DNA from: Gammaproteobacteria bacterium
Lineage (GTDB): Bacteria > Pseudomonadota > Gammaproteobacteria > Nitrosococcales > Methylophagaceae
NCBI GenBank assembly: GCA_029248745.1
Contig: JAQWIT010000020.1
Coordinates: 62,001 to 126,000, forward strand
Reading direction: 5' to 3'
DNA: 64,000 nucleotides
Under the pieces are notes generated by a model. It made no database searches. It saw only the letters and a list, made by a program, of their open reading frames with translations, and was not told the DNA's origin. Position 1 is the first letter of the stretch, and every line of letters starts with the position of its first letter. Position numbers and translations under genes: made by a program. Positions 34,235 through 43,112 of the stretch are shown here, one piece after another.

Positions 34235-34974
34235 GTTTAGAGGGAAAAGTTGCATTGGTAACAGGTGCAACACGAGGAATTGGTCGCGCCATTGCATTAC
34301 GTCTAGGTAAGCAAGGAGCAACAGTTGTTGGTACGGCAACCTCTGAAGGCGGAGCAGAAACGATCTCTGAGTTTTTGAAAACAGAAGGTATCCAAGGCAC
34401 TGGCATGGTACTTAATGTAACCGATGCGGATTCAATTGAAGCTGTTGTTTCAGAAACAGAATCTTCATTCGGAGCACCTGCAATTTTGGTCAATAATGCA
34501 GGTATCACTCGTGATAATTTATTAATGCGAATGAAAGATGACGAGTGGAACGATATTATTAACACCAATTTGACGCCGATCTTTAAATTATCGAAACGTT
34601 GTCTACGTGCAATGACCAAAGCAAGAACAGGCCGTATCATCACAATCACATCTGTTGTTGGTGTGATGGGTAATGCGGGTCAAACCAATTATGCTGCAAC
34701 AAAAGCAGGGGTGATTGGCTTTAGTAAATCATTAGCGCGAGAAGTCGGACCAAGAGGTATTACTGTGAATACAGTAGCCCCAGGTTTTATTGATACGGAT
34801 ATGACGAGTGGTTTGGCGGAAGCACATAAAACGGCTTTACTAGAACAAGTACCGGTTAAACGCTTAGGTTTACCGGAAGAAATAGCTGGCGCTGTTAGTT
34901 ACCTTGCCAGTGAAGACGCTGCTTATGTGACGGGAGAAACAATCCACGTCAATGGCGGCATGTATATGAATTAA
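34231..34974 (+). CDS. fabG: 3-oxoacyl-ACP reductase
   Basis: NADPH-dependent short-chain dehydrogenase of the fatty acid cycle. At 247 residues it matches FabG. The cofactor loop TGATRGIGRAIA is at residues 12-23, NNAGITRDN near 88 and the catalytic YAATKAG (Tyr/Lys) near 152. The C-terminal VTGETIHVNGGMYM is diagnostic. Confidence 0.97.
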   Translation: MSLEGKVALVTGATRGIGRAIALRLGKQGATVVGTATSEGGAETISEFLKTEGIQGTGMVLNVTDADSIEAVVSETESSFGAPAILVNNAGITRDNLLMRMKDDEWNDIINTNLTPIFKLSKRCLRAMTKARTGRIITITSVVGVMGNAGQTNYAATKAGVIGFSKSLAREVGPRGITVNTVAPGFIDTDMTSGLAEAHKTALLEQVPVKRLGLPEEIAGAVSYLASEDAAYVTGETIHVNGGMYMN

Positions 34975-35021
34975 TTGGTTAATTTAAGAAAATAACGACC
35001 AATGACAATTTTAAATAGGCC

Positions 35022-35049
35022 TTGAAAAACAAATTGGCTTGTTTATACA
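35022..35049 (+). promoter_or_regulatory. Candidate sigma70 promoter for acpP
   Basis: TTGAAA, 16-base spacer, TATACA, about 60 bp before the acpP start. An inverted repeat CGTGCA/TGCACG lies just downstream. Confidence 0.5.
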
Positions 35050-35110
35050 GAGCGTGCAATATAAAATGCGTGCACGTTTAAGTATTTAACCACCAAAGGA
35101 AACATACGTT

Positions 35111-35347
35111 ATGAGTGATATCGAAGCCCGAGTAAAAGACATTGTTGTTGAACAATTGGGTGTCAACGCAGATGAAGTGACAACTGATGCTTCATTTATC
35201 GATGATCTGGGTGCTGATTCATTAGATACAGTCGAATTGGTTATGGCACTTGAAGAAGAATTCGAATGTGAAATTCCAGACGAAGAAGCCGAGAAAATCA
35301 CAACAGTAAAAGAAGCGGTAGCCTACGTTAATTCTGTTCAGTCTTAA
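35111..35347 (+). CDS. acpP: Acyl carrier protein
   Basis: A 78-residue acidic carrier of growing acyl chains. The phosphopantetheine Ser is in [19 protein letters not shown] near residue 38. The C-terminal helix ([15 protein letters not shown]) is typical. It has its own candidate promoter and is followed by a very strong terminator, consistent with its usual high separate expression. Confidence 0.98.
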   Translation: MSDIEARVKDIVVEQLGVNADEVTTDASFIDDLGADSLDTVELVMALEEEFECEIPDEEAEKITTVKEAVAYVNSVQS

Positions 35348-35367
35348 TTTCGCTTCAAGCAAAACTT

Positions 35368-35410
35368 ATAGCCGCCTAGTATGGTCACATACTAGGCGGC
35401 TATCTTGTTT
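35368..35410 (+). terminator. Rho-independent terminator between acpP and fabF
   Basis: A 15-bp perfect stem ATAGCCGCCTAGTAT/ATACTAGGCGGCTAT with a six-base loop, followed by a T-rich CTTGTTT. Partial read-through would feed fabF. Confidence 0.85.
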
Positions 35411-35444
35411 ATAATATTTTAGATTTTTACAAAAGGAAATCCTG

Positions 35445-36683
35445 ATGTCAAAACGACGTGTTGTGATAACAGGTCTAGGCGTGGTGACGCCTGTTGGCTT
35501 AAATGTAAATGAAACTTGGGATAATATTCTAGCTGGTAAGAGTGGTGTTGCACCTCTGACCTCGTTTAATGTTTCTGACTTTTCAGTCCGCTTTGGTGCC
35601 AGCGTCAAAGACTTTGACATTACCAGTATCATCCCGCGTAAAGATGCTAAAAAGATGGATACTTTTATTCATTATGGTATCGCGGCAAGTAAAGAAGCGA
35701 TTGAAGATGCAGGTCTTGAAATTACTGATGAAAACGCTGAACGCATAGGTGTTGCCATTGGCTCAGGTATTGGCGGTTTACCAGGAATAGAAGCAGGTTA
35801 TGATGGCTACTTAAGCGGTGGCACTCGAAAAATTTCTCCTTTTTTTGTTCCGAGCAATATCATTAACATGATCTCAGGTAACCTTTCTATCATGTATGGA
35901 ATGAAAGGCCCAAATACAGCGATTGTCACAGCCTGTTCAAGTGGTACCCATAATATCTCATCGGCAGGTCGTATAATTCAGTATGGTGATGCCGACGTCA
36001 TGATTGCCGGTGGTGCTGAAATGTCGACTTCCAAAACAGGATTAGGTGGTTTCGCAGCTGCGCGCGCTTTATCAACACGCAACGATAATCCAGAAGCGGC
36101 AAGTCGACCATGGGATAAAGACAGAGATGGTTTTGTTCTTGGTGATGGTGCTGGGGTTGTTGTATTAGAAGAATATGATCATGCAGTAAAACGGGGTGCT
36201 AAAATTTATGCTGAGCTCGCAGGTTCAGGCATGAGTTCGGATGCTTTCCATATGACGATGCCTTCAAAAGGCGGTGAGGGTGCAGCACGATGCATGGTCA
36301 ATGCAATGAAAGATGCAGGACTAAACCCAGAACAAATCGATTACATTAATGCACATGGTACTTCAACACCCGCCGGTGATGTCGCTGAAAGCAAAGCAGT
36401 AAAAACTGCACTGGGTGACCATGCATACAAAACTGCTGTTAGTTCAACGAAATCGATGATTGGCCATCTTTTAGGGGCGGCAGGTGGCGTAGAAGCTGTC
36501 TTTAGTGCTTTAGCGATACGTGACCAAGTAGCGCCTCCGACAATTAATCTAGAGAATCAAGATTCTGCTTGTGATCTTGATTACGTACCACATACCGCAA
36601 GACAAATGGATATTACGGTTTCTATGTCAAATTCATTTGGTTTTGGTGGCACTAACGGTACTCTGATTCTTAAAAAAGTGTAA
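35445..36683 (+). CDS. fabF: 3-oxoacyl-ACP synthase II
   Basis: Elongating condensing enzyme of fatty acid synthesis. At 412 residues it is standard. Catalytic Cys is in [10 protein letters not shown] near 164, and the two His are in [10 protein letters not shown] near 303 and [13 protein letters not shown] near 340. The C-terminal [14 protein letters not shown] is diagnostic. An AAAGGAAAT ribosome site precedes the ATG. Confidence 0.97.
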   Translation: MSKRRVVITGLGVVTPVGLNVNETWDNILAGKSGVAPLTSFNVSDFSVRFGASVKDFDITSIIPRKDAKKMDTFIHYGIAASKEAIEDAGLEITDENAERIGVAIGSGIGGLPGIEAGYDGYLSGGTRKISPFFVPSNIINMISGNLSIMYGMKGPNTAIVTACSSGTHNISSAGRIIQYGDADVMIAGGAEMSTSKTGLGGFAAARALSTRNDNPEAASRPWDKDRDGFVLGDGAGVVVLEEYDHAVKRGAKIYAELAGSGMSSDAFHMTMPSKGGEGAARCMVNAMKDAGLNPEQIDYINAHGTSTPAGDVAESKAVKTALGDHAYKTAVSSTKSMIGHLLGAAGGVEAVFSALAIRDQVAPPTINLENQDSACDLDYVPHTARQMDITVSMSNSFGFGGTNGTLILKKV

Positions 36684-36692
36684 CCGACGACA

Positions 36693-37511
36693 ATGGTTTT
36701 AATCAATGGTAAAACCGGCGATAAAATCAGTATCCAAGATCGTGGTCTACAATACGGTGATGGCGTTTTTGAAACGATAGCTCATCGTAATAATAAAGCC
36801 GAGTTTCTCGAACAGCATTTATCAAGATTGATTGAAGGCTGCAAAGTCCTATCTATTGCTTTTGAGCAGATTGAGACTTTGAGAGAGGAGTTAGAACGTG
36901 TTTTTCAGTCACTGGAAGATCAGACTGCAGTAATAAAGATTATTATCACACGTGGTACAGGACGTCGTGGTTACTTTTCAGACAATACTGAAATTCCTAC
37001 AAGAATTATATCTTCACATCCCTTCCCAAGTCATCCTGAACAATATCAAACAGAAGGTGTATTACTTCGTTTCTGTGAACAAACGTTATCGACTAATAGT
37101 CGGCTTGCAAGCATTAAACACCTTAATCGATTAGAACAAGTATTAGCTAGAAATGAATGGGATGATCCTGATATACCAGAAGGTATCATGTCCGACGATG
37201 AGGACAATATTATCGAAGGCACCATGAGCAATATTTTCATCGTAGAAGAAGGTAAATTGTTCACGCCCGTTGTAACACGTGCAGGCATTGCTGGTGTGAT
37301 GAGAGCGCAAGTCATTCAGTTGGCAACACGAAGTGGCTTATCCGTACAAGAGCGCACTATAACGCGCCGCCAACTTGCTGAAGCAGAAGAAGTATTTGTT
37401 TGCAATAGCATCATTGGTATTTGGCCGGTTTATGCGATCTCAAACAAAATGTATCCAGTGGGTTTTATTACCCAGTTTTTACAAAAAGCCTTAGCAGAAT
37501 GCGATAAATAG
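36693..37511 (+). CDS. pabC: Aminodeoxychorismate lyase
   Basis: PLP class IV enzyme that makes 4-aminobenzoate for folate. At 272 residues it has the usual length. It begins with VLINGKTGD and GLQYGDGVFETI. The PLP Lys is in SIKHLNRLEQVLAR near 140, and GTMSNIFIV near 177 is a family mark. It is cotranscribed with mltG, its stop overlapping a possible GTG start of mltG. Confidence 0.93.
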   Translation: MVLINGKTGDKISIQDRGLQYGDGVFETIAHRNNKAEFLEQHLSRLIEGCKVLSIAFEQIETLREELERVFQSLEDQTAVIKIIITRGTGRRGYFSDNTEIPTRIISSHPFPSHPEQYQTEGVLLRFCEQTLSTNSRLASIKHLNRLEQVLARNEWDDPDIPEGIMSDDEDNIIEGTMSNIFIVEEGKLFTPVVTRAGIAGVMRAQVIQLATRSGLSVQERTITRRQLAEAEEVFVCNSIIGIWPVYAISNKMYPVGFITQFLQKALAECDK

Positions 37512-37513
37512 TG

Positions 37514-38515
37514 ATGTTTCGCTGGCTAAGTTTATTATTTTTATTAGCTTGTCTTGTTGCGGTGGGACTAGGCTACCAAGAATATCAACGATTTGTGTCG
37601 ACTCCCATTAAACTTGAGTCAACACAAATATTCACCATAAAATCAGGTCAAAACCTCCAACAGGTGGGTTCTACACTATATAAACAGGGATTATCAGAAT
37701 TTCCAGGTGAATACCTCTATTGGTATGGACGTTATCAAAAATCGGCACATTCAATTAAAGCTGGTGAATATACTCTCTCATCAGGGCAAACATTGCCAGA
37801 TCTATTAAACTTATTTATTGAAGGTAAGGTAGTCCAATATGCCTTTACCATCATAGAAGGCATGACTAGCCAGCAGCTATTAGATGCAATTGCTAAAGAT
37901 TCAAGATTAGAACAAACATTAAGTGCCATCACCTTAGTTGAATTAATGGAAAAACTAGATGGCAACCGACGTCATGGGGAAGGGGAGTTCGCACCTGAAA
38001 CCTATTATTTTCCAGCCGGAACAACGGACATGGAATTGTTGAATAGGGCTTATCGCAGGATGCAGGCTGATTTAACTCACGCTTGGCACAATAAAGCAGA
38101 TCAGCTTCCTTATAAAACGCCCTATGAAGCTTTAATTATGGCTTCGATCATTGAAAAAGAGACAGGTATTGCAGAAGAAAGGCCTGAAATAGCGGGCGTT
38201 TTTGTGAGACGATTGAATATAGGGATGAGGTTACAAACAGATCCTACAGTTATCTATGGCATGGGTGATAAATACAAAGGTAATCTTCGCCGTAAAGATC
38301 TAACAACTGATACCGTATATAATACTTATATTCGATTTGGCCTACCTCCAAGTCCAATAGCATTGCCAAGTAAAGCAGCTATTCATGCTGCATTGAATCC
38401 TAAAAAAGGCACAAGCCTTTATTTTGTAGCAAGAGGTAAAGATGGAAGACATGTGTTTTCGAATACCCTGGTAGAACACAATAAAGCAGTTAGACGATAT
38501 CAGTTGACGAAATGA
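37514..38515 (+). CDS. mltG: Endolytic murein transglycosylase
   Basis: Inner-membrane lytic transglycosylase (YceG family) thought to cleave nascent glycan strands. One N-terminal membrane segment (WLSLLFLLACLVAVGLGY) is followed by a LysM-like region. The YceG catalytic domain has the Glu in ASIIEKETGIAEERP near 218 and LQTDPTVIYG. From the ATG at 37514 it is 333 residues. A GTG one codon upstream is possible. It overlaps tmk by 4 bp. Confidence 0.93.
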   Translation: MFRWLSLLFLLACLVAVGLGYQEYQRFVSTPIKLESTQIFTIKSGQNLQQVGSTLYKQGLSEFPGEYLYWYGRYQKSAHSIKAGEYTLSSGQTLPDLLNLFIEGKVVQYAFTIIEGMTSQQLLDAIAKDSRLEQTLSAITLVELMEKLDGNRRHGEGEFAPETYYFPAGTTDMELLNRAYRRMQADLTHAWHNKADQLPYKTPYEALIMASIIEKETGIAEERPEIAGVFVRRLNIGMRLQTDPTVIYGMGDKYKGNLRRKDLTTDTVYNTYIRFGLPPSPIALPSKAAIHAALNPKKGTSLYFVARGKDGRHVFSNTLVEHNKAVRRYQLTK

Positions 38516-39135
38516 TGAACGGGAAATTTATTAGTATCGAAGGTGTAGAAGGCGCGGGTAAGTCGACACAAATCAGTTTTATCCATGACTACCTTGTCGA
38601 AAAAGGTAAAACCGTCGTCATGACGCGTGAACCTGGTGGCACAGAACTGAGTGAAAAAATCCGTGAACTCTTATTAACGCCATCAGAGCTTGCTATGGGT
38701 GTCGATACAGAATTACTACTCATGTTTGCTGCCCGTGCTGAACACATTAAACAGCTAATAGCCCCAGCATTAGCACGTGGAGATTGGGTGCTTTGTGATC
38801 GTTTTGTTGATGCGACTTTTGCTTATCAAGGTGGTGGCCGAGGTGTTGATCAACAACGAATCCAACAATTAGCGGATTGGACACTGAAGGATCTCCTACC
38901 AACATTGACTTTACTTTTTGATTTACCCGTTGAGCTAGGCTTGAAACGAGTCGTGGAACGCAATGAAGCTATCGATCGTTTTGAACAAGAAAAGGTCACT
39001 TTTTTTGAACAAATTAGGGCGAGCTATCTAGAGAGTGCTCTTCAGAACCCTGAACGGATTAAGGTGGTAGATGCCAGTGTTTCTATTCCCGAGATTCAAC
39101 AACAACTGACCAAACTACTGTCACCATTACTATAA
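38512..39135 (+). CDS. tmk: Thymidylate kinase
   Basis: Phosphorylates dTMP to dTDP. At 207 residues it has the usual length. The P-loop IEGVEGAGKST is at residues 8-18, TREPGGTELSE near 40 and the DRFVDATFAYQGGGRG motif near 97. It lies in the conserved pabC-mltG-tmk-holB order and is 1 bp from holB. Confidence 0.96.
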   Translation: MMNGKFISIEGVEGAGKSTQISFIHDYLVEKGKTVVMTREPGGTELSEKIRELLLTPSELAMGVDTELLLMFAARAEHIKQLIAPALARGDWVLCDRFVDATFAYQGGGRGVDQQRIQQLADWTLKDLLPTLTLLFDLPVELGLKRVVERNEAIDRFEQEKVTFFEQIRASYLESALQNPERIKVVDASVSIPEIQQQLTKLLSPLL

Positions 39136-39136
39136 G

Positions 39137-40078
39137 ATGTTGTACCTCTGGCAAAATCAAGTTTGGCAACGCTTTCGACAGCAGTATGAACAGCAATGTA
39201 TTCCTCATGCCATAATATTAACTGGCCCGTCTGGTCTAGGACAGACTGCGCTTGCCGAGCAAATGGCAATGCATGTGTTATGTGAAAAGCAGAATGCTGA
39301 ACTACCTTGTGGACAATGTCATAGTTGTGAATTATCCATTGCCGGTAATCATCCTGATCATACTGTTATCGAGCCTGAAGAAACCGGCAAAGCCATAAAA
39401 ATCGAACAAATACGAGATTTAAAACAAAAACAGACATTGACTACCAATGTGTCGGAATGGAAAACAGCCATCGTAATGCCGGCTGAAGCGATGAATGTAA
39501 ATGCCAGTAACAGCCTTTTAAAATTATTAGAAGAGCCACAGCCCAACACATTACTTATCCTAATTAGTGCAGAACCAGCAATGCTTCCGATCACAATATT
39601 AAGTCGCTGCCAAAAAGTGCCAATAGATACACCAAATAAGGAAGAAGTGATAGCTTGGATTCGGAGCCAAGGTGATTTCGATGAGGCTAATATCGAGAAA
39701 GCGTTAACATTGGCCGATTCTGCACCATTATCAGCTTTATCTTTGCTGACAGATGATAGCCTAACAATACTTGAACAAGTCTCTATGGATTTCACGAAAT
39801 TATTGCAACATAAAGCCAACCCAGTGCAATTAGCACAGCAATGGCAACAATATGACTTAGCGTTGGTACTTCGTTATTTACAGTTAAGATTGAAAGATCG
39901 CATTGTTAAGCAAAATGTAAGAAGCAATTCCCAAAATTGGCAGATCTATGATTGCATTATCAAAGCAATAAAGTTACTATCTTCCTCAAATAACATTAAC
40001 AAGATATTGTTAATAGAGCAGTTTATGGTTTCGGTAATGGACGTTCCAACATCACAAAATGGAGTAGTAAACCACTAG
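39137..40078 (+). CDS. holB: DNA polymerase III delta' subunit
   Basis: Clamp-loader subunit of 313 residues. The P-loop position reads GPSGLGQTALAEQ, with Gln in place of the essential Lys, as expected for a delta' that does not bind ATP. The zinc module is CGQCHSCELSIAGNHPDH near 57-74. SNSLLKLLEEPQPNTLLIL and a SRC motif near 155 are typical. Confidence 0.92.
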   Translation: MLYLWQNQVWQRFRQQYEQQCIPHAIILTGPSGLGQTALAEQMAMHVLCEKQNAELPCGQCHSCELSIAGNHPDHTVIEPEETGKAIKIEQIRDLKQKQTLTTNVSEWKTAIVMPAEAMNVNASNSLLKLLEEPQPNTLLILISAEPAMLPITILSRCQKVPIDTPNKEEVIAWIRSQGDFDEANIEKALTLADSAPLSALSLLTDDSLTILEQVSMDFTKLLQHKANPVQLAQQWQQYDLALVLRYLQLRLKDRIVKQNVRSNSQNWQIYDCIIKAIKLLSSSNNINKILLIEQFMVSVMDVPTSQNGVVNH

Positions 40079-40100
40079 CGTTAAAGGCCAACAAAACATT

Positions 40101-40454
40101 ATGGCGATGAATCCCAGAAAAGGTTTTTTGTCACTAAAAATTTCAGACGATAATCTCTTATATCATGCATATATGCCATTTTTAAAATATGGTGGATTAT
40201 TTATACCGACCAATAAAATTTATCAGTTAGTCGGAGAAGTATTTATCTTGCTAACCTTGATGAGTGAAGCCGATAAAGTCCCTGTTGCCTGTAATATTGC
40301 TTGGATTACGCCAAAAGGTGCCCAAAATAATTATGCTGCACCCATAGGGGTTCATTTGATTGACGTGGATGGTGCTGCCACTGCTGTAAAACATAAAATA
40401 GAAAATTATTTAGCTGAAAAGCCCAACTCTGATAAACCCACCCATACAATGTAA
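40101..40454 (+). CDS. pilZ: PilZ-domain type IV pilus protein
   Basis: A 117-residue PilZ protein of the type that sits between holB and tatD in gammaproteobacteria and is needed for type IV pilus assembly. LKYGGLFIPTNKIYQLVGEVFILLTL and VACNIAWITPKGAQN are characteristic. This group lacks the RxxxR c-di-GMP motif, and none is seen here. Confidence 0.88.
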   Translation: MAMNPRKGFLSLKISDDNLLYHAYMPFLKYGGLFIPTNKIYQLVGEVFILLTLMSEADKVPVACNIAWITPKGAQNNYAAPIGVHLIDVDGAATAVKHKIENYLAEKPNSDKPTHTM

Positions 40455-40495
40455 ATACATTGTCTAAGTCTCTGCCACTCTTTAGGATTTAAAAT

Positions 40496-41272
40496 ATGTT
40501 GATCGACTCTCATTGCCACCTGGATATGTTGGTTCAAGAAAAGGGTGGAATTGAGGCTGCGATTCAAAATGCTAAAGCCAATCAAGTCGACCACATTTTA
40601 TGTATCTCAATCGACAAAGCGAGCTGCCAAAATGTTTTATCACTCGTCAAAACAAATAATTATCTATCTGCCAGTGTAGGTATTCATCCGAATGTTGATC
40701 AAACAGAAAATTTCACGACAGATGAATTAGTGGAACTAGCCAAGCACGAAAAAGTAATTGCTATTGGTGAAACAGGACTAGATTACTTTCGAAATGAAGG
40801 TGATTTGGCATGGCAAAGAGATCGTTTTAGCACCCACATTGACGCCGCTAAACAGCTAAAAAAACCATTGATTATCCACACACGAGAAGCACGGGATGAC
40901 ACAATGGCAATGTTAGAAAATGAACAAGCACGTGAGGCTGGCGGTATCATTCATTGCTTTACTGAAGATTGGGACACGGCTAGACGTGCTTTAGATATTG
41001 GTTTTTATATTTCTTTATCCGGCATTGTGACATTTAAAAATGCTAAAACATTGCAAGAAGTTGCTAAGATGTTGCCGTTAGACCGCATTTTAATTGAAAC
41101 AGACTCACCTTACTTAGCACCGATGCCACATCGAGGCAAAACTAATCAGCCTGCTTTCGTTAAGCATGTTGCCGAATTTTTAGCCGAGCTACGTGGTGAT
41201 ACAGTTGATAATATTGCGTCAACAACGTCTGCGAACTTCTATCGTTTATTTCCAACAGTTAATTCAATATAA
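40496..41272 (+). CDS. TatD-family metal-dependent deoxyribonuclease (YcfH-like)
   Basis: A 258-residue TIM-barrel hydrolase. The metal motif DSHCHLDML is at residues 3-11. IGETGLDYF near 92, IIHTREA near 128, IIHCFTEDW near 152 and ETDSPYLAPMPHRGK near 202 follow in the right order. Position after holB-pilZ is that of E. coli YcfH. DNase or tRNA/D-aminoacyl roles are reported in the family; the exact one is not known here. Confidence 0.9.
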   Translation: MLIDSHCHLDMLVQEKGGIEAAIQNAKANQVDHILCISIDKASCQNVLSLVKTNNYLSASVGIHPNVDQTENFTTDELVELAKHEKVIAIGETGLDYFRNEGDLAWQRDRFSTHIDAAKQLKKPLIIHTREARDDTMAMLENEQAREAGGIIHCFTEDWDTARRALDIGFYISLSGIVTFKNAKTLQEVAKMLPLDRILIETDSPYLAPMPHRGKTNQPAFVKHVAEFLAELRGDTVDNIASTTSANFYRLFPTVNSI

Positions 41273-41283
41273 CGTGGCAAGAT

Positions 41284-41901
41284 AAGGTTAGCCTTAAACG
41301 GTTTTTAATTAGCTGCTTATTAGCATTTTTAACGGCATGTTCAAGTTCCCAGCCCGCTTTATCACCGTTAGCGGATGACGCTGTTATTCTGGCTTACGGT
41401 GATAGTTTAACATTTGGTACTGGTGCAAATTCAGACACTGAAAGTTACTCAGCTGTGTTTATCACAACCGACGCAACGCAAGGTGTTTATGCTGGAGTAC
41501 CGTGGGAAATAAGCATTGAAGGGTTAGATCGCCTTACAACTATGCTCGAACAATATTAGCCAGATTTGGTTATTCTATGCCATGGGGGCAATGATTTAAT
41601 TCGACGTTTAGATAAACATCAATTAAAAAGCAACCTGACTCAAATGATTGAGCTGATTCAGCAACATAATGCTCAGGTTATGGTGATCGCTGTCCCAACC
41701 TTAGGGTTGGGGCTGACTGTGCCAGATTTATATACTCAAGTGGCGACACAACATCAACTTCCAATAGAAATTGATGTGCTAGTCGATGTAAAGTCTCAAC
41801 ATGCGTTAAAATCTGATCCTATTCATCTTAATGCGGAAGGTTACCGTATTATGGCGAATCAAATTTATCAGTTATTACAACAAACGGGCGCAGTGAATTA
41901 G
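41284..41901 (+). pseudogene. SGNH-hydrolase lipoprotein (TesA-like) with nonsense codon
   Basis: One frame reads through the whole region apart from a single TAG. It encodes a lipoprotein-like start (FLISCLLAFLTACSSS) and the GDSL block AYGDSLTFGTG. The block V motif DPIHLNAEGYRIMA comes near the end. The TAG falls in EQY*PDLVILCHGGND, where relatives usually have Gln (CAG). There is no ATG, GTG or TTG at a sensible start. The segment between the GDSL block and the VPWEIS motif is shorter than in relatives. An enzyme of the arylesterase/TesA type has evidently been lost. Confidence 0.78.
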
Positions 41902-42113
41902 TTTTCCTTGCTCGGGCCATATTCCTGAAAGATCAGTTCTAAATCATATTCGCAACCACCACAGCCAGATTGAGCGCCTGTTTTACGCGAAACCATATCA
42001 ACCGTATCGTAGCCTTCTTCAATAAGTTGTAGTACTTTACGTTTAGTCGTACCGCTACAATCGCAGATAATCATATCAAGATCGTTTTTAGTATCCAGTT
42101 TAATGTCACTCAT
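41898..42113 (-). CDS. BFD-like [2Fe-2S] protein
   Basis: A 71-residue protein with the four cysteines of the bacterioferritin-associated ferredoxin fold: CDC at about 18-20 and CGGC at about 51-54. Relatives bind a 2Fe-2S cluster and work in iron release from bacterioferritin or as parts of larger enzymes. It stands alone, converging on the broken esterase with a 4-bp overlap. The specific partner is unknown. Confidence 0.75.
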   Translation of the reverse strand: MSDIKLDTKNDLDMIICDCSGTTKRKVLQLIEEGYDTVDMVSRKTGAQSGCGGCEYDLELIFQEYGPSKEN

Positions 42114-42460
42114 AAGTTGAAGATTAAAAAAGAACAGATAGGTATCATACCTGCTTAACTCATTAATGAAAGTGACTTATAACATTAAATTATAATGAAA
42201 CAAGATGAAATATTTTCTTGTTTGTAAGAACATGCACTAGGCTGAAAAAAATTAATGTTTTCAGTATTAACAGCCGATAAATAGAAACATAATCACGTGA
42301 AGCAAAATCAGGCATGGTACACGTAGAAACACAATCAATACAGCGCAGTCGATATTGGTTTTAATATTCAAAGATAAAATATACTCACGGAAATCAGAAT
42401 AACAAGTTATCAAAATTCATATTAAGAAGCTTACAACTTAAGTTGAGCCATGATATGGTT
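42114..42460. other. Gene-free stretch before the transposon-like element
   Basis: About 350 bp, AT-rich. I see no coding sequence, RNA gene or clear terminator in it. Confidence 0.5.
42456..42460. repeat. Left copy of 5-bp target-site duplication
   Basis: TGGTT directly adjoins the left inverted repeat; the same five bases adjoin the right inverted repeat at 45538-45542. Confidence 0.7.
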
Positions 42461-42484
42461 CGAGACGCGACACATAATGTGAGA
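42461..42484 (+). repeat. Left terminal inverted repeat (24 bp)
   Basis: Begins CGAGACGCGACACATAATG. It is a perfect reverse complement of 45514-45537. Confidence 0.85.
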
Positions 42485-42587
42485 CTGTAATATCATATTA
42501 ATCATTATGTTACAAAAGTTAGCGACACAAAAGATGAGTAAGTTCGACACATATTTTGTTCTGAGAGTGCATTTTGCGACACATAAT
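42467..42587 (+). repeat. Iterated CGACACA motif at the left end
   Basis: Four related 12-mers start at 42467 (gcgacacataat), 42522 (gcgacacaaaag), 42544 (tcgacacatatt) and 42576 (gcgacacataat). All have the same orientation. They look like an array of protein-binding sites, presumably for a transposase. Confidence 0.7.
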
Positions 42588-43112
42588 TTGAGCACTTGAT
42601 GGCGAGTTAAAGTTTAAAGTGATGAAGCATTAGATTAAATTTAAGGGCTGCTTTCGACCCACAGCGCACGGTGAGGCTCTTAATATCAGTAAAAAAGAAC
42701 CTCAACAATTGGATACATTGGTTGCGCCCTATTATTAAAAACAAAAGTAAAAAATTGAGGATTAAGCGGCTAACATTATTTTTTGTTTTAGTGTCTTACC
42801 ACGGTTCGTCATAATTTGTCGCTTGTGATTATACGATCATAACTACCACGTAGAACAATCTTTAACCTCTAACAGCTAAGCCTTTCAGCGCGGTTGCACC
42901 TCTCGATATAATAAAATTAAATTGCTGTACAAAGAGTGGTTCATTATCTGGATGGAGATATTGATTAAGACATTATTTGAATGTCTCAGTTTATGCTTGA
43001 TTATTTTAGTACACAGAATTAAACTCCGCCGAAGTATCAGAATGAAAGCGAATTTTAATACCCATTTAAAACAAGTGATACTGCTCACCATTACATTTTT
43101 AAAGGCAATAAT
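42588..43112. other. Non-coding left part of the element
   Basis: About 525 bp. The short ORFs here (42885-43125 on both strands) resemble nothing I know and overlap each other. No promoter stands out, although this stretch must contain the one for the NTPase gene if that gene is expressed. Confidence 0.4.

Noticed and set aside
39210-39250. Missing P-loop Lys in HolB as damage
   Set aside because: Delta' subunits of this group normally lack a working ATP site, so this is expected.
41558-41560. TAG, TAA and TGA in several genes as possible stop-codon recoding (pyrrolysine, selenocysteine or Gln)
   Set aside because: All three stop codons are involved, the affected genes are unrelated, other lesions (lost starts, frameshifts, deletions) accompany many of them, and intact neighbours use the normal code.
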